Below are positions 41,631 to 51,989 of a DNA stretch of 64,000 nucleotides, one piece after another. Source of the stretch: Macrocybe gigantea (Eukaryota; Basidiomycota; Agaricomycetes; Agaricales; Callistosporiaceae). The notes beneath the pieces are model-generated. The model did no database searches. It had not been told where the DNA came from and worked only from the letters and a program-made list of their open reading frames with translations. The stretch spans positions 124,001-188,000 of the forward strand of contig SJRY01000146.1 in assembly GCA_011319805.1 (NCBI GenBank), written 5' to 3'. A program made the position numbers and the translations under genes. Each line of letters starts with the position of its first letter. The first letter of the stretch is position 1.

Positions 41631-43415
41631 TCTTTGTCAGAGCTTTCTTCATCCTTGTCTTCTTCGTCCTCTCCTTCTTCTTCTTTCACTTCTCTGACCC
41701 GGGATTTTCCTTTCTTCTTCTTCTTGCAGTTTCGTGCATAGTGTCCCTTTAAGCCACAGTTGAAACATGTGACATTTGCTGCTCCTTTTCGTGGTTCTGG
41801 GCAGTTTCGTGAGATGTGTCCTGGTTTATTGCAGTTGAAGCAGTTGTTGCTTCGTACTTTGTCGACTTCCATAGCCTGTCCTGCTCCTCGGCTTGGATTT
41901 CCGGCCTTGCGCTGATTGCTTGTGAATTCTCCTCTCATCACATTTCTGTGTTCATCATGTTTCGTCCAATCGCTCGAACTGTCTTGATATATTCATCTCC
42001 ATCTGTTGGAAGTGTGGAGATCGAGTGTACGGCTTCTGCTGTCCTTCGGTTTAAGCTCTTCTTGAGTAGGAAATGAGGGGCTGTTCCTGTCATTCCTGCT
42101 TTCCCTGCGAGGTCTACGAATTCATCCAGAAACTCGTTGATGGGTCAGTTTCCCTGTCTGATATTGAATAGTTTGCTTCCTGCTTGTGATGGTGACATGA
42201 CGTTGCTGAATCGTGTCTCTATCTTGGTTATGAAGTCGGCCCATGTGCTTTGGTTGGTAGTGGTGTCGATCTTCTTTGATGCCCAGTGGGCTCCGGGTCC
42301 GTCGGTCATTCTAGATAGGACCGCTCCAATCTTCTGTGTATCTGTGAGGTCTCTATGTGTGGTTATGTAAAGTTTCATCTTCCTCCACCAAATATCGAAG
42401 GATGTTCGATCTCCTGTAAAGGATTTGGGTCGGCGATGATTCCCTTGTATTCTGTTGTCATCCTTTGGGGGGTTTCTTCGTCGTTCTCTTGGTCTTGGCT
42501 TTCCTGTTCCTAGATCTGTTGTTCTTGGGTCTGCTGTGCTTGTACTTGGGCTTGTTGTTCTTGGAGCTGTTTCTGTCTTTGCTCCTCTCTCTGTTCTTTC
42601 CAGTAGTCTAGGTCGACTCCTGCGATTCTACAAGCTTGTTCAAAATCGGCCCACTCTGTGGCAGTCGGTCTATTTGTCTTTGGTAATCCTTTTCGCTCCC
42701 TCCACCAATAGTATTCATCCCAGTTGCTGTTGCTTACTTTCGCCACGGTGGTGCGATTCTTTCCTTATGCAGTACTTCGGCAGATTGGTCCTCTGAAGGG
42801 ATTCGGCGGTTTCGTTCCTGTGTATCCTTGACTCTGGTGTCGTTCTCGTTGGTTCTGTCGTACGCTCTGTGCGTCGTGTCCTCTCTGTATCAGTATGTCT
42901 TCCTCCTGTGTTCGGCGATTATAGTTCTCGATCTGTTGTCGCCTAAAATCTCGGGCTTGTGTTCGTTCTTCTCTTGTTTTCTTGCGGATGGGTTCGTCCT
43001 CTTCTTCGGCAAGAAGATTCTGGTCTGACCACAGCTCTTCTGGGCTTATCCCGTATTCTCCTTCTAGGAAAAGTTCTGCAATGAGTTGTGCTGCTCCTTC
43101 ACTGAGGATCTCAGCGGGCTCGTCTGTGGTGGTGAAGGCAAACTCTCTCAGAAATGCCTGTTCTTCGTCGTCGCTACTTGGTGTAGGCGTGCGCTCTCTC
43201 TTTCGTTTGTTTGGATTGCTAGTGTCTCTGCGGGTGGCGTGGACTGTCTCTGCGAATGGCGTGGACTGCAATGTCTGGTCTACTTCTCTGAGCCAAGTGC
43301 TCTCGTCGCTCGTGCTAGTGCTCGCTGGGTCGGCGACCGCTTGTCGTCGAATGTTGATCAAGTCTTTGATAAAGCATGACGTCGTGTGTGTGTGAGTCTG
43401 AGCGAGTCTCGACAA
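41606..43415 (-). pseudogene. Gyp2-B gag with ATG-less N-terminal extension
   Basis: The open stretch 42765-43415 (SRLAQTHTHTTS... to FRGPICRSTA) has 216 codons with no methionine. It ends at a TAA shared by all three copies, and the same frame then continues to the first ATG at 42461 (MTTEYKGIIADP). The core gag has GDRTSFDIWWRKMKLY, WADFITKIETRF and two CCHC knuckles ([14 protein letters not shown] and [14 protein letters not shown], 41730-41850), ending GFAEGSD at 41606. Lesions: a 1-nt deletion near 42426, TGA after IRQGN, and a frameshift near 41955. The extension is Glu/Gln/Arg-rich with a repetitive QQAQVQAQQTQEQQ tail. Confidence 0.85.
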
Positions 43416-43425
43416 GGCTTAATAT
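43415..43425 (-). promoter_or_regulatory. Gyp2-B self-priming primer-binding site
   Basis: ATATTAAGCCT on the element strand, 2 nt from the 5' LTR, exactly complementary to the LTR segment at 43503-43513. Confidence 0.8.
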
Positions 43426-43427
43426 CT

Positions 43428-43747
43428 TGTTAGGCTAGACGAATCTCAGAAGGACTCGGGCAGACTAAGTGCGAGAGTGGTCTTGAGATGATGGCAAAAG
43501 GAATATTAAGCCTAGTGCTACTGGTACATCTGGGAGTCCTTATATACATTACAGTACTCGAGCACGGACCATGGGCTGCGCAATGCTGTGGACTGCGGAT
43601 GAGTAAGACTGGAAGGAGATGACTCAGGATGACTAGGGAAGTGGAATGACTCGAAGGCTGCACGCTGCGCAGCATGATGGGGGAGATAAGGGATGTGGGA
43701 AAGATAAGATAAGAAAATGAATAGTCCTTTGGGCGGCGTCTGTAACA
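43428..43747 (-). repeat. Gyp2-B 5' LTR
   Basis: 320 bp. It shares derived bases (GTGGAATGACTCGAAGG on the plus strand, 43641-43657) with the right LTR of copy C but not with its own partner LTR. Confidence 0.95.
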
Positions 43748-45371
43748 CATTCCGAGATCCTCCAGCACGAGGATATCGCATCATATATCCAGCTGCAGCT
43801 CCTCGAACACAGGAAATGGGGTTTCATCACAGCCATGGACGTTGTCAATATTGTTGCTAGCCCAGAGGTCCAGCAAAAGCTTGAAGAGGCTGGTATCAAT
43901 CGCCGCAAGATTTCGGAGCGCACTGGATGCAAGTGGTTGAAGAAGTTGAGTTGGCGATACACTCGAAAACGGAACGGCATGTACATTGATGGTCACGAAT
44001 GGGAGGATGTCGTCCAATATCGCACGCAATTTGTGGAACGGTTCATGAAACTCTACGTCCTATGCATGTGCACATTTGACAATGATGGAAATCCACAGAT
44101 GCCACGGAACAATGCCAACATTGATCTCGGCAGCCATCCATACTGACTCATTTCCATCACGCATGATGAGTCGACATTTTATGCAAATGACCATCGCAAA
44201 ACGCAATGGATGCACAAGTCTCAGAAAGCCATACCAGAGAAGAAGGGCGAGGGGGCATCAATCATGGTTTCGGACTTTTTGACATCGGAATGGGGACATT
44301 TGATGAGCAGGGATGGCCAACAGTGAGTTCATTCAGCAAAAAATGTATTTATATTTTCTGAATGATCAAAATAAGAGAAGCACGCATTCTATTCAAGGCA
44401 GGGAAAGGAAGACAAGGGTATTTCGACTCCAAGGCCCTGCTGAAACAGGTCGAAGACGCCATTGACATCTTCGAGGACTGAACGAATGGCTTCGCGCAAG
44501 GCCTTTTCCTCTTTGACAATGCACCGTCGCATCAGAGACGAGCGGACGATGCTCTATCAGCTCGCAAAATGCCCAAATACCCGAAAAAAGATTGGACACA
44601 CCGCAAGAATGGCATCAAAATGCGTTCAACGTTTCTTCCAAATGGTGAAATCCAAAATTTCTACTTTCCTGATGATCACCCCAACGAAAAACTGCGTGGA
44701 TGCTTCAAGGGCATGGAACAGATTATTCGCGAGCAGGGATTGTGGCCGGCTTCTGGAACCCTCAACGCGGAGTGCCCTGGTTTCAAGTGTCTGCCTGGTC
44801 GAACCGACTGTTGCTGTCATCGACTCCTTTTCACTCAACCAGATTTCGCCAATCAAAAATCAGAGCTCGAAGAACTCATCGTAGGACGAGGTCACCTAAT
44901 AGATTATTATCCTAGGTACCACTGCGAGATAAACTACATCGAAATGTGGTGGGGCACTGGTAAGCTTTATTATCGATCACTCCCGCCGACCGCAAATATC
45001 GCCGAGATGGAGCGTAGAGTCATTGAATCCCTCAATTCAGTGCCTTTACTTCAGATTCGGAGGTGAGTATCCTTTTCGTCATATTGTAACCTATCTTACA
45101 TCTCGATTAGATATGCGAATTGTGCAGCGCGATTCATTTCGGCATACCAGCAAGGTCTTACAGGTGCACAAGCAGTCTGGGCCAACAGAAAATATCACGG
45201 CCATCGTACATTGCCTCCCGAGATCGTCGCAGAGATTAAAAAAGCATCTTGTACTATATAATTCAGAGCGATATTATTTTTCTTAAGCCCCCATCCTCCT
45301 CAAAAATTTTCGTCAGAACATCCAATCTCACATTTTGCCGCTTATGTAACAATAAACCCTAACCCTACATG

Positions 45372-45409
45372 CTTACATAAACCATGTCGGTTCCTGAGGG
45401 CATCTACCT
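45372..45409 (-). repeat. Right TIR of DNA transposon
   Basis: 38-bp exact reverse complement of 35674-35711, followed by TA at 45410-45411. Confidence 0.92.
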
Positions 45410-46293
45410 TAACTTAAGGTTGGCCGCATGCAGTTTCAACGACATCACATGATGTGTTACCAGCTGTGACTATATTTGTAATCATCCAGCACCATGCGTA
45501 CGCGGACGTGAATATTAATCACACCGGAAAGTTCACGTTTTCAGATGATCTGAAAACTTCACTTAATTATATAGTTTCCGGACACAAATTAGTTGAACTA
45601 ATATTAATAATGAAATAGAAAATTTCGGATCCGCTGAAAAGTATGGCGAAATCTGTAATATAAGAATTGTTTTCGGACTTCACGAAAATGAACCTTAAAT
45701 ACGAAAAATCAATGTTTCAGAAATCATTTGTTAATTTTTCCGATTAGACTCAGTTTTCGGTTCAGCTGGAAAGCATGAATTAAACTTGTTATAAATTCAT
45801 ACAAAATCTAATAAATACGGTAGAAATTTCGATTGGTAGGAAAACAAAAAAGTCAGATTCCAATTTTGTCATACTGAAATGAAATACCGAAAATGATAGT
45901 TTCGGTAGAACTGAAATGGATCGTACGATGAGCGTACGATGAGCAGATGCAAAGCGTCGACAGAGCGTCCACTGTCCAGTCTTCACCAGGGAAGACCATA
46001 AAATCAAGACAGCGAAAGAAAAACGGTGGGAGTAGATTTGGGAAGGGTGTAAATAGTCCTGCAGCATTCTTTGAGCGACCTGGATGAGTGACCTGTTTAT
46101 CGACACCACAGGAGCTCATGAGTTCTCGCGGCAGCCCGTAACGTGTTGACGTGTTGTGTGCAACAACGTTCACGCGTAAACTTCGACGCCGCTCGCAACA
46201 GCCTCTCACCTTCAATCCTGAGCTCCAGTATCCCATCCTCGTTTGTCAGATCCCAACTGTCGCACCTCGTTGTCCATCGTTCGCGTCGAAAAA
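45410..46293. other. AT-rich non-coding region with repeated short inverted motifs
   Basis: No gene is seen. Between about 45530 and 45930 the sequence is strongly AT-rich. It repeats the pattern TTTCGG...CTGAAA/CGAAAA several times, including the clean hairpin GTTTTCAG/CTGAAAAC near 45536-45556. It could be a decayed MITE cluster. The last ~250 bp probably include the promoter of the 46294 gene. Confidence 0.5.
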
Positions 46294-46725
46294 ATGTCGC
46301 CTTCAGTCCCCATCGTCGCACCACTCCTTTATCTCGTTGAGTCGTCCCCAAAGAGCCAGGAACGCAGGCGCGCTGCGAACGCGTTCAGGGAGGCATTGGC
46401 AGCATTGGAACCAAAAACTTTGCGATGGTTAGGGAGATTCAAGTTTCATTGGGTCTTGATGTGAGACGGCTTCATCTGCGCCGTATTCGTTTTCTTCTTT
46501 TTTTCTTTCGCTAATGCTGTTGGCAGGGGAGCACTTCACAAATCCTGGAAGGAACCGCTGAAACATTGGACTTGGAGGGGCTTTCGCAAGGGACATGCAT
46601 TTATCACAATGCATGTCTTCGACGACGACGTGACGGATGCAATATGCTACAGGAATGGAGGGCATTGGCAGGAAAAAAAGAGATTGAGCGTCCAGAAACG
46701 ATGCCGCCGACTGGAGGCGATCTGA
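46294..46725 (+). CDS. Small two-exon gene, 121 aa, unknown
   Basis: Exon 1 is 46294-46460 and exon 2 46527-46725. The 66-bp intron has GTGAGA and TTGGCAG ends and splits an ATG codon. The product starts MSPSVPIVAPLLYLVESSPK, contains KTLRWLGRFKFHWVLMGALH and KHWTWRGFRKGHAFITMHVF, then DDDVTDAICYRNGG, and ends in a basic QKRCRRLEAI. It is rich in Trp, Arg and Lys. No motif is recognised. The clean splice and uniform composition support a gene. Position between two repeat blocks leaves open that it belongs to an unknown element. Confidence 0.55.
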
Positions 46726-47189
46726 AGTTGGAGTTCGCCAGGCATTGCCTGTGGAAATGTAGCTTTTTCAAAGATGTATCAGAGAATCTACTGTTCACCG
46801 ATGAGCGCATCAGACCATCAGTCTATATCTGAAGCCCGAAGAACTGGGAGTGAACCCACTATCATATACACCGAAACGGTAGTTGCACCGCCGCACTACC
46901 ATCCCAGGCCACACTACGACGTGAAGGGCGTCTCACAGATGCGCCCTGGAGCATGTTATCACCTCAGCGTCGTGTTCGAAGCACACCCTCGTCCCCAATC
47001 CATACCGTTTCCGACGTTATCAAGGGAGGACGAAGAAAAGCGTCTGACCGCGGATTTCGCACCGCCCCACCAGTGGCCTGAGACGGTCGCAACTCCGTGG
47101 TTAGGGGTTACAGCCTAGGGACGACGTAGATGGGAAGGTCGACGAGGAAGCGGAGAACCGCGAAGGGAACGCGGAGCGCGGAGATATGG
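46726..47189. other. No recognisable gene
   Basis: A short plus-strand ORF (46774-47118) is present but has no motif, and its codon pattern is unconvincing. Nothing else can be supported. Confidence 0.4.
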
Positions 47190-47530
47190 TGTCGTCACAT
47201 GGCGATCACTTTTGCAAGTTCCCTAATCACCGCGAGCTCCCTCAGGATCCTCTCGAATGAAGGTCTGGTCGTCGGTTGCCTTTCCCAGCTGCACTGATCC
47301 TGGCGCCCAAACACGCACTGGCACACTCCATCCGCTCTCCGCGCGCCTCAACCCATCCACAAGACTCCCGTTAGGGAGGTAGGGCCCGACAATGAGCTAG
47401 GGCGGGTCGCTCGCGCCATACACCTCGAGCACGTTCGGATGCTTTGGGAGGGACTTCCGAACAGCTCGCAGAACGTCGACTCGGCGACCACCTTTGTTGC
47501 GCCGGAGCGGCCGTGCTACGTGCCCTTATA
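47190..47530 (-). pseudogene. Protein kinase-like fragment
   Basis: The minus-strand text VDVLRAVRKSLPKHPNVLEV, YGASDPP, then after a TAG LIVGPYLPNGSLVDGLRRAE, resembles kinase subdomains IV-V (the HPNVL...G and NGSLVDYLR pattern of basidiomycete Tyr-kinase-like proteins). Further on, another frame gives TTRPSFERILREL, resembling the C-terminal RPTF...I..EL of kinase domains. The catalytic loop (HRD) and DFG are missing between them. It is a decayed, internally deleted copy next to the coiled-coil pseudogene. Confidence 0.5.
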
Positions 47531-47801
47531 CATATCTGAAAAGGACTCGAACCCGATTTTTTTTTTTTGTCCATGAAAGTCCCTCAAGGGAACCCGATTT
47601 TATTCTCTCCATCGATTTCATACCGTGAGAAAAGTGGGTCATGCAAACGTAAAAGAGTAAAGGCACTACTTTGTGATTGTCCAGCTGGGCACCCCATCCA
47701 ACGAAAGCGCGAACGGAACGTCGGGCTGGGGGACCCATCGTGCGCCCCGCCGAAGTAGTCGGTCCCCCTAAACAGGAATACAGATGTGGACGGGTAGCAG
47801 T

Positions 47802-48235
47802 CTACGCGTGGGTGACATTGGGCGGAGACAAACTCAGGTCGCTCGATGCGGACGAGATCACACAGCTATCCAGCATCGTGAATGATTCCACCGCGAGGGG
47901 CAGGACAGGACGACACGCGAACGCCGCTGCTGCTTGTGCGGGGGTGTGTTTTTTCGACGTGTCCCAGACGGAGTGTCGGGCGGGATAACGACTACCATGT
48001 GGCGTTAGAGCGACGGATGTCGTTGGCAGGGCATCGGAAGGACCGCCTTCCGCCGATGTGTCCACGGTAGGATGAGCAAATGTGATTTTGGGCGAGAGCA
48101 TAGGAATCGAGTCGAATGCGCTCGCCGCCAAGGTGATACTAGCGAGCTCAGGACAGGCAAGGGGGGTGGAACATTGAGGGGCGGAGCCTGGAAGACATCC
48201 TTGACGCATTAGCGGCACTGTTTGGGCACGGCGAT
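47802..48235 (-). other. Open stretch downstream of the coiled-coil gene, doubtful coding
   Basis: A minus-strand frame stays open here and ends at 47802, but it is Pro/Ser/Ala-rich without the heptad pattern of the gene upstream. It is probably a chance extension past a lost stop or a C-terminal tail in the wrong frame. Confidence 0.35.
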
Positions 48236-51075
48236 TTACTGCCGCCAGAAGGCGAGGGCGATGGCGATGACGGCATGACTTGTAGCTAGAAATGTGCAGG
48301 TGAGGTCGCTCAGCCAACCCTTTTCGGGGAGAAGCGGACAACAAACATTTGTACTCTTTGTGATCAGTCTGAACGAGGAAGAAAGACAATGTTTGGGGTA
48401 CGTGAGAAGGGCCGGCGAAGATGAGAAAGAAGGAACTACGTACATAGATGAAGACCATGGAGTTGAACTCTCTCAGACTTGAGGTTCTCTTCGAGCTCAG
48501 CAATGGCTTCTTTGGCCTTCTCCAGTTCCCGACAAGCAGATTAGCATCCATGCACAGCACCGCAACAGTGGACTGCACCTCTTCAATGTCATATCGTATT
48601 TTGTTTCCTGTTCGCTCTGTTTCGGCTAGATTTCTAGCTTCTGCTTTTGCGGTCTGCGCACTCATTTTGTTCGTGGCGTCTCGCAGAGCAGAATTCTTGC
48701 CCATCAATCTCCCTTTCTCTTCCTCCCATTCTTTCCGCAGAGCTTCCAAATGAGCGTTCACATGTGTCAGATTAGCGCGCAAAGCATCAGCCGTTCTCGG
48801 TGGCGTCGGCGGCTCCGTTGGTATGCCATCCTTGAAAATAGTGGACGAGCTACACGAAATGGAATCAGACAACATACTTTCAACAGTGTGTAGAACACTG
48901 TACCTCTCGTCAAGACTGTTCAGACTACTCAAATCCCATCGAAGGTGACATTTTTTGCAGCGCATGTGTTCAAGACGATGCATACGGCGCTCCTTCTTTC
49001 TCTGCAGCTTTGCAATGTCTTCTTCCAAGACTGAAATCTTGTAACGAGCATCTTCAAGCTGCCGTGTGAGTCCGACAACGCCCAAGCCAGCGTCCTCCAA
49101 CTTCTCCAATTTGTCGTCGATGCATTCATTGGCTCCATCGAGCTCACGCTGCAAACGAGAAATCTCGGCTACTAAAGGGGCCACTGATGGATCCGCAGCC
49201 ATGCTGTTCAGCCATGACAGCTAGAAGAGTCAGTCGATAACTTCTTCGAAAATCAAGGGAGATGTTCGCTTACTTCTTTCAATGGTCCACCTGGTGTCCG
49301 TGGCGCCCTGACCGACAACGACAAAACATGACGACGAATGGGAGAAATCCCGCTCGCGTTGACGAGTTTATTGGGAGTGTTGAACTCGTCGACAGTCATC
49401 CCCAAGGCTTTGTTGTGTTCCGGCAATTCCTCTTTCTCCCTTTCCAGCATCTCGATCTTGGCGTCTTGTTTCCCAATAGCCTTGTGGGCCGGGGATTGGT
49501 TCAGAATCACGTTCAATCTCGCAATCGCCTTGTTGGCGTCGTCTAGCTCGTCTTCCAAGGCTTCAAATTCGGCTTGGGCCGGTCCGCGCTCATTCGACGA
49601 TTGATGAGCGGTGCGATCTGTGCTCTGTCGCTGGAGTTCCCTTTCCAAGAATGCCACCTTGTTCTTGAACTCCGTGATGACCTCTTCATCGCCCATCTTC
49701 TGCTCAGCGTCTTCCAGTGCGTCTTCCATCTGACGGGCTACTTGTCTGGCCTTCTCAGCTTCATCTTCCAACTCCGTCTCAGCGTTGTCAGTGATGGGAT
49801 CCTCTCTTTCATGGAAGCCAGCTCCTCTTCAAGTGTCTCGACACGCTCGATGGCGGAAGAAGCTCCATCTGCGAGCTCACTGACATATGCTTGATTGGCT
49901 CGTAGGTCGTCGTTCGCCTTGCGCAGGGCAGCCAACACCTCTGTCATATGCCTCTTCTCTGCCTCACCTCTTTCGCCTTGCCGTTCAGCTCTTCCTCCAT
50001 CTTGTTAATGACATCTCGATCGTCATGAAGGTCCTTCTCGAGGTCATCAATCCTGGCCTCCTGGCGCATCACTTCTTCGAGCGCTTTGATCTGGGCGTTG
50101 GCTTTCCTGAGATCGCCCATCAGCTGTGTGATACGTTCATTGGACGACTTGAGCTCTTCTCCAAGCTCTTTTCCGCTCGCAAGAGCTTGTTCGGCCTTGT
50201 CAGCTCTCTCGACAGCAAGCGCGCACTCTTCCTCCAACGCCTCCACCTGCCCTTCGACCTCCCTGATGCAGCGCGAGCTGTCGAGTCGGAGTCTTTCGCC
50301 TTCCTCTCCGCCGCCTCAGCCTTATTCTCCAACTCCTTAATGATCGCGATGACACCCTGCTCGACCTCTGCCATGCGATCTTTCCACCGTTCCTTGTCTC
50401 TTGCCCTCTCGTCTTTCTCTTTCCGAAGGGCATCTTCTGCATCTTCTCTGTCCCGGGAACACTTGGCGAGTTCTTCCTTGACGTGGTCCAACATTTCCTC
50501 TAGGCTCGCCTTTTCTTCGACCCATTTTTCGCCTCCGACGTCCTCCCCCACATTACCTAGTGCCGTTCCTCCAACACTGACACACCTATTCGAGCCACCA
50601 CTCAACCGCCTAACACTCTGATTGCTTGAAACCGAAGGCATGCTGGCCATGGTATTAGCCTTCTTCTCCTCTTCTAGCTTGCGCAACCATTCCAACAGAA
50701 TCTCATTCGCCTCTTGAAGTCGCCGGTTCAAGCCGTGCAGGTAATTGTTGAGCCTTCCAGCATTGAAGCGGCCCACGCCATGTCCGAGTGTCCCTGCACC
50801 AAACCCCATGGCGGGGTCGAGCGACGTGTTCACGCGGTGGTGAGTCATCAGGTCGTGCGAGGACGCAGTGGAGACAAATGACGCGCGATCAGCGGCACCA
50901 TCGTATGGTGAAAGATTGTTAGGCGTGGTTCACTGCATGCGTGTCTGTTGAGCAGCGTCCCCTGGATCTGGAGAAGATCCTGAATCTGACGTGCCAGGAG
51001 AAGGAACCATCGTTTGCGCCAATGGATGAGAAGCACGAGGCCTATTGGCTGCAATTCTTGGCCGCGGCGTGACGC
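48236..51075 (-). pseudogene. Long coiled-coil protein gene, frameshifted
   Basis: Read from about 51075 downwards. A low-complexity N-terminus (PLAQTMVPSPGTSDSGSSPD) leads to TTPNNLSPYDGAADRASFVS, then GVGRFNAGRLNNYLHGLNRR, RRLSGG, and several hundred residues of heptad-repeat coiled coil. A segment with KERRMHRLEHMRCKKC follows (49000) before more coiled coil. This looks like a conserved Agaricomycete structural protein, possibly spindle-pole or microtubule linked; the role is only inferred from coiled-coil content. An intron lies at about 49206-49263 and another near 48370-48445. Lesions: TGA after TRMQ (probably former CGA) and 1-nt shifts near 50300, 49960, 49800 and 48545. Sequencing error could explain some. 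Confidence 0.6.
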
Positions 51076-51419
51076 CAGCAAAAGCTCACTAACATACATT
51101 GTCGTCGATGCCCTTGCCCTGTTTGACCGTCATAGTCGTCCGAGTTATCATCGGCGGCCTCTCCTCCTGAACGATGGTATGACAGGAATTCGGACCTGTT
51201 TGTAGGAGTATGTCAGAAGGCACCACCATGCGTCGGACAGTCCGTAAGGAATAGAAACCTACGACATCCTCATTGTCAGGAATGACAACATTGTCATCAC
51301 TCCTCATCATGTTCGGATCCCAGAATAGGGAATAGCTTCTATCGAGTTCAAATCGTCGTCGTAGGCAGGAAAAGACATGGTAACCAAGAGTGAAGATGTA
51401 TAGTATCCCCTTCAGCAAC
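51076..51419. other. Spacer, no clear gene
   Basis: A minus-strand open stretch spans it but has no recognisable domain. It probably joins the coiled-coil gene 5' region to the repeat at 51420. Confidence 0.35.
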
Positions 51420-51760
51420 GGGACGGACGATGTAGAAGCCGTCGGATAAGAGGAGAATATGTAGTGAGGAGACACTGGACGGCGCAAAGCACTGGCCAGT
51501 GTCGAGCTGGCCACAAGCCGATGAGTACTATAGCAGACAAAGAGACCACAATGCAACGTACAATAATTCTTCGCCGTCATCGCAACCAGACCAAGGACAG
51601 GATTCCGGTACCAGGATAAGCTACCGAAGAAAAGCACAGATATCTTCTGCACGACGCAAGCATCGTACAGTAGATGGATGTGGAAGTCAGTGCATGAACT
51701 GGCACTGACGATGTTTGTACTACGAGCTTGATGTTATTTGTTGGTGTTTGATTGGAACGT
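51420..51760. repeat. Direct repeat R1 flanking the Plavaka region
   Basis: GGACGATGTAGAAGCC...GATAAGAGGAGAATATGTAG...GTGAGGAGACAC is nearly identical to the start of R2 (55898). Later words (AATGTACAAT-like, CATCGTACAG, TTGATG/TTTGATGC-TATTT) align in order with divergence. The two lie in the same orientation about 4.5 kb apart. Confidence 0.65.
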
Positions 51761-51989
51761 CGGCAAGCTGTGACGCTCTGTTCGTCATTTACAGCACAAT
51801 TTGCATCGTAATGCACACGATAGACATACATAGGCAGCGTATATATAGAACAATGGTACATGATGAGTATAGAGGTGACGGAATATTTAATGTCATTGCT
51901 GCAGGCTGCAATGTGACCGGAATCTCCGCGCTTCCTCTGAAGGGAAGCGCTGACGTGAACAGTTCGATGTCAGGCCACTGAGGTATGGT

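Larger units (their letters stand above)
37228..43747 (-). mobile_element. Ty3/gypsy chromovirus Gyp2 copy B
   Basis: Best preserved copy: 320-bp LTRs, TSD CATTC (37223-37227 and 43748-43752), intact primer site, intact GGGTTTT heptamer, integrase and chromodomain open in one 407-codon stretch, and ORF3 open. Its protease carries the same DSG-to-DSR change as copy A, and several stops remain. Its two LTRs differ at about seven sites. Confidence 0.97.
36032..45261 (+). pseudogene. DDE transposase with long N-terminus, interrupted by Gyp2-B
   Basis: The N-terminal part starts MPQQKAATQARIRNF at 36032 and has an acidic Ser/Asp run (about 36250-36310) and a helical domain (DPKLSYSWKEASLVASKCQG near 37075). 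Gyp2-B then interrupts after HYHGTHS. The frame resumes at 43753 with EILQHEDIASYIQLQL, helix-turn-helix-like text, and RNGMYIDGHEWEDVV. Catalytic residues: ITHDESTFY (first Asp, near 44155), LFLFDNAPSHQ (second Asp, near 44515) and YHCEINYIEMWWG (Glu, near 44935). A probable intron is 45063-45110; the C-terminus is AVWANRKYHGHRTLPPE. I recognise this family as a common Agaricomycete transposase. Three TGA stops (after GALH, SHPY and IFED) replace probable CGA codons. Confidence 0.9.
35674..45409 (+). mobile_element. Tc1/mariner-superfamily DNA transposon, split by Gyp2-B
   Basis: AGGTAGATGCCCTCAGGAAC begins a 38-bp TIR at 35674-35711. Its exact reverse complement is at 45372-45409. TA flanks both ends (35672-35673 and 45410-45411), the expected duplication for this superfamily. 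Removing Gyp2-B plus one CATTC leaves about 3.2 kb, almost all occupied by one transposase gene. The element must have inserted before Gyp2-B. Confidence 0.9.

Noticed and set aside
43380..43402. GT-rich microsatellite-like run near the Gyp2 primer site
   Set aside because: Only about six GT units, conserved in all copies as part of the gag leader; not an independent feature.
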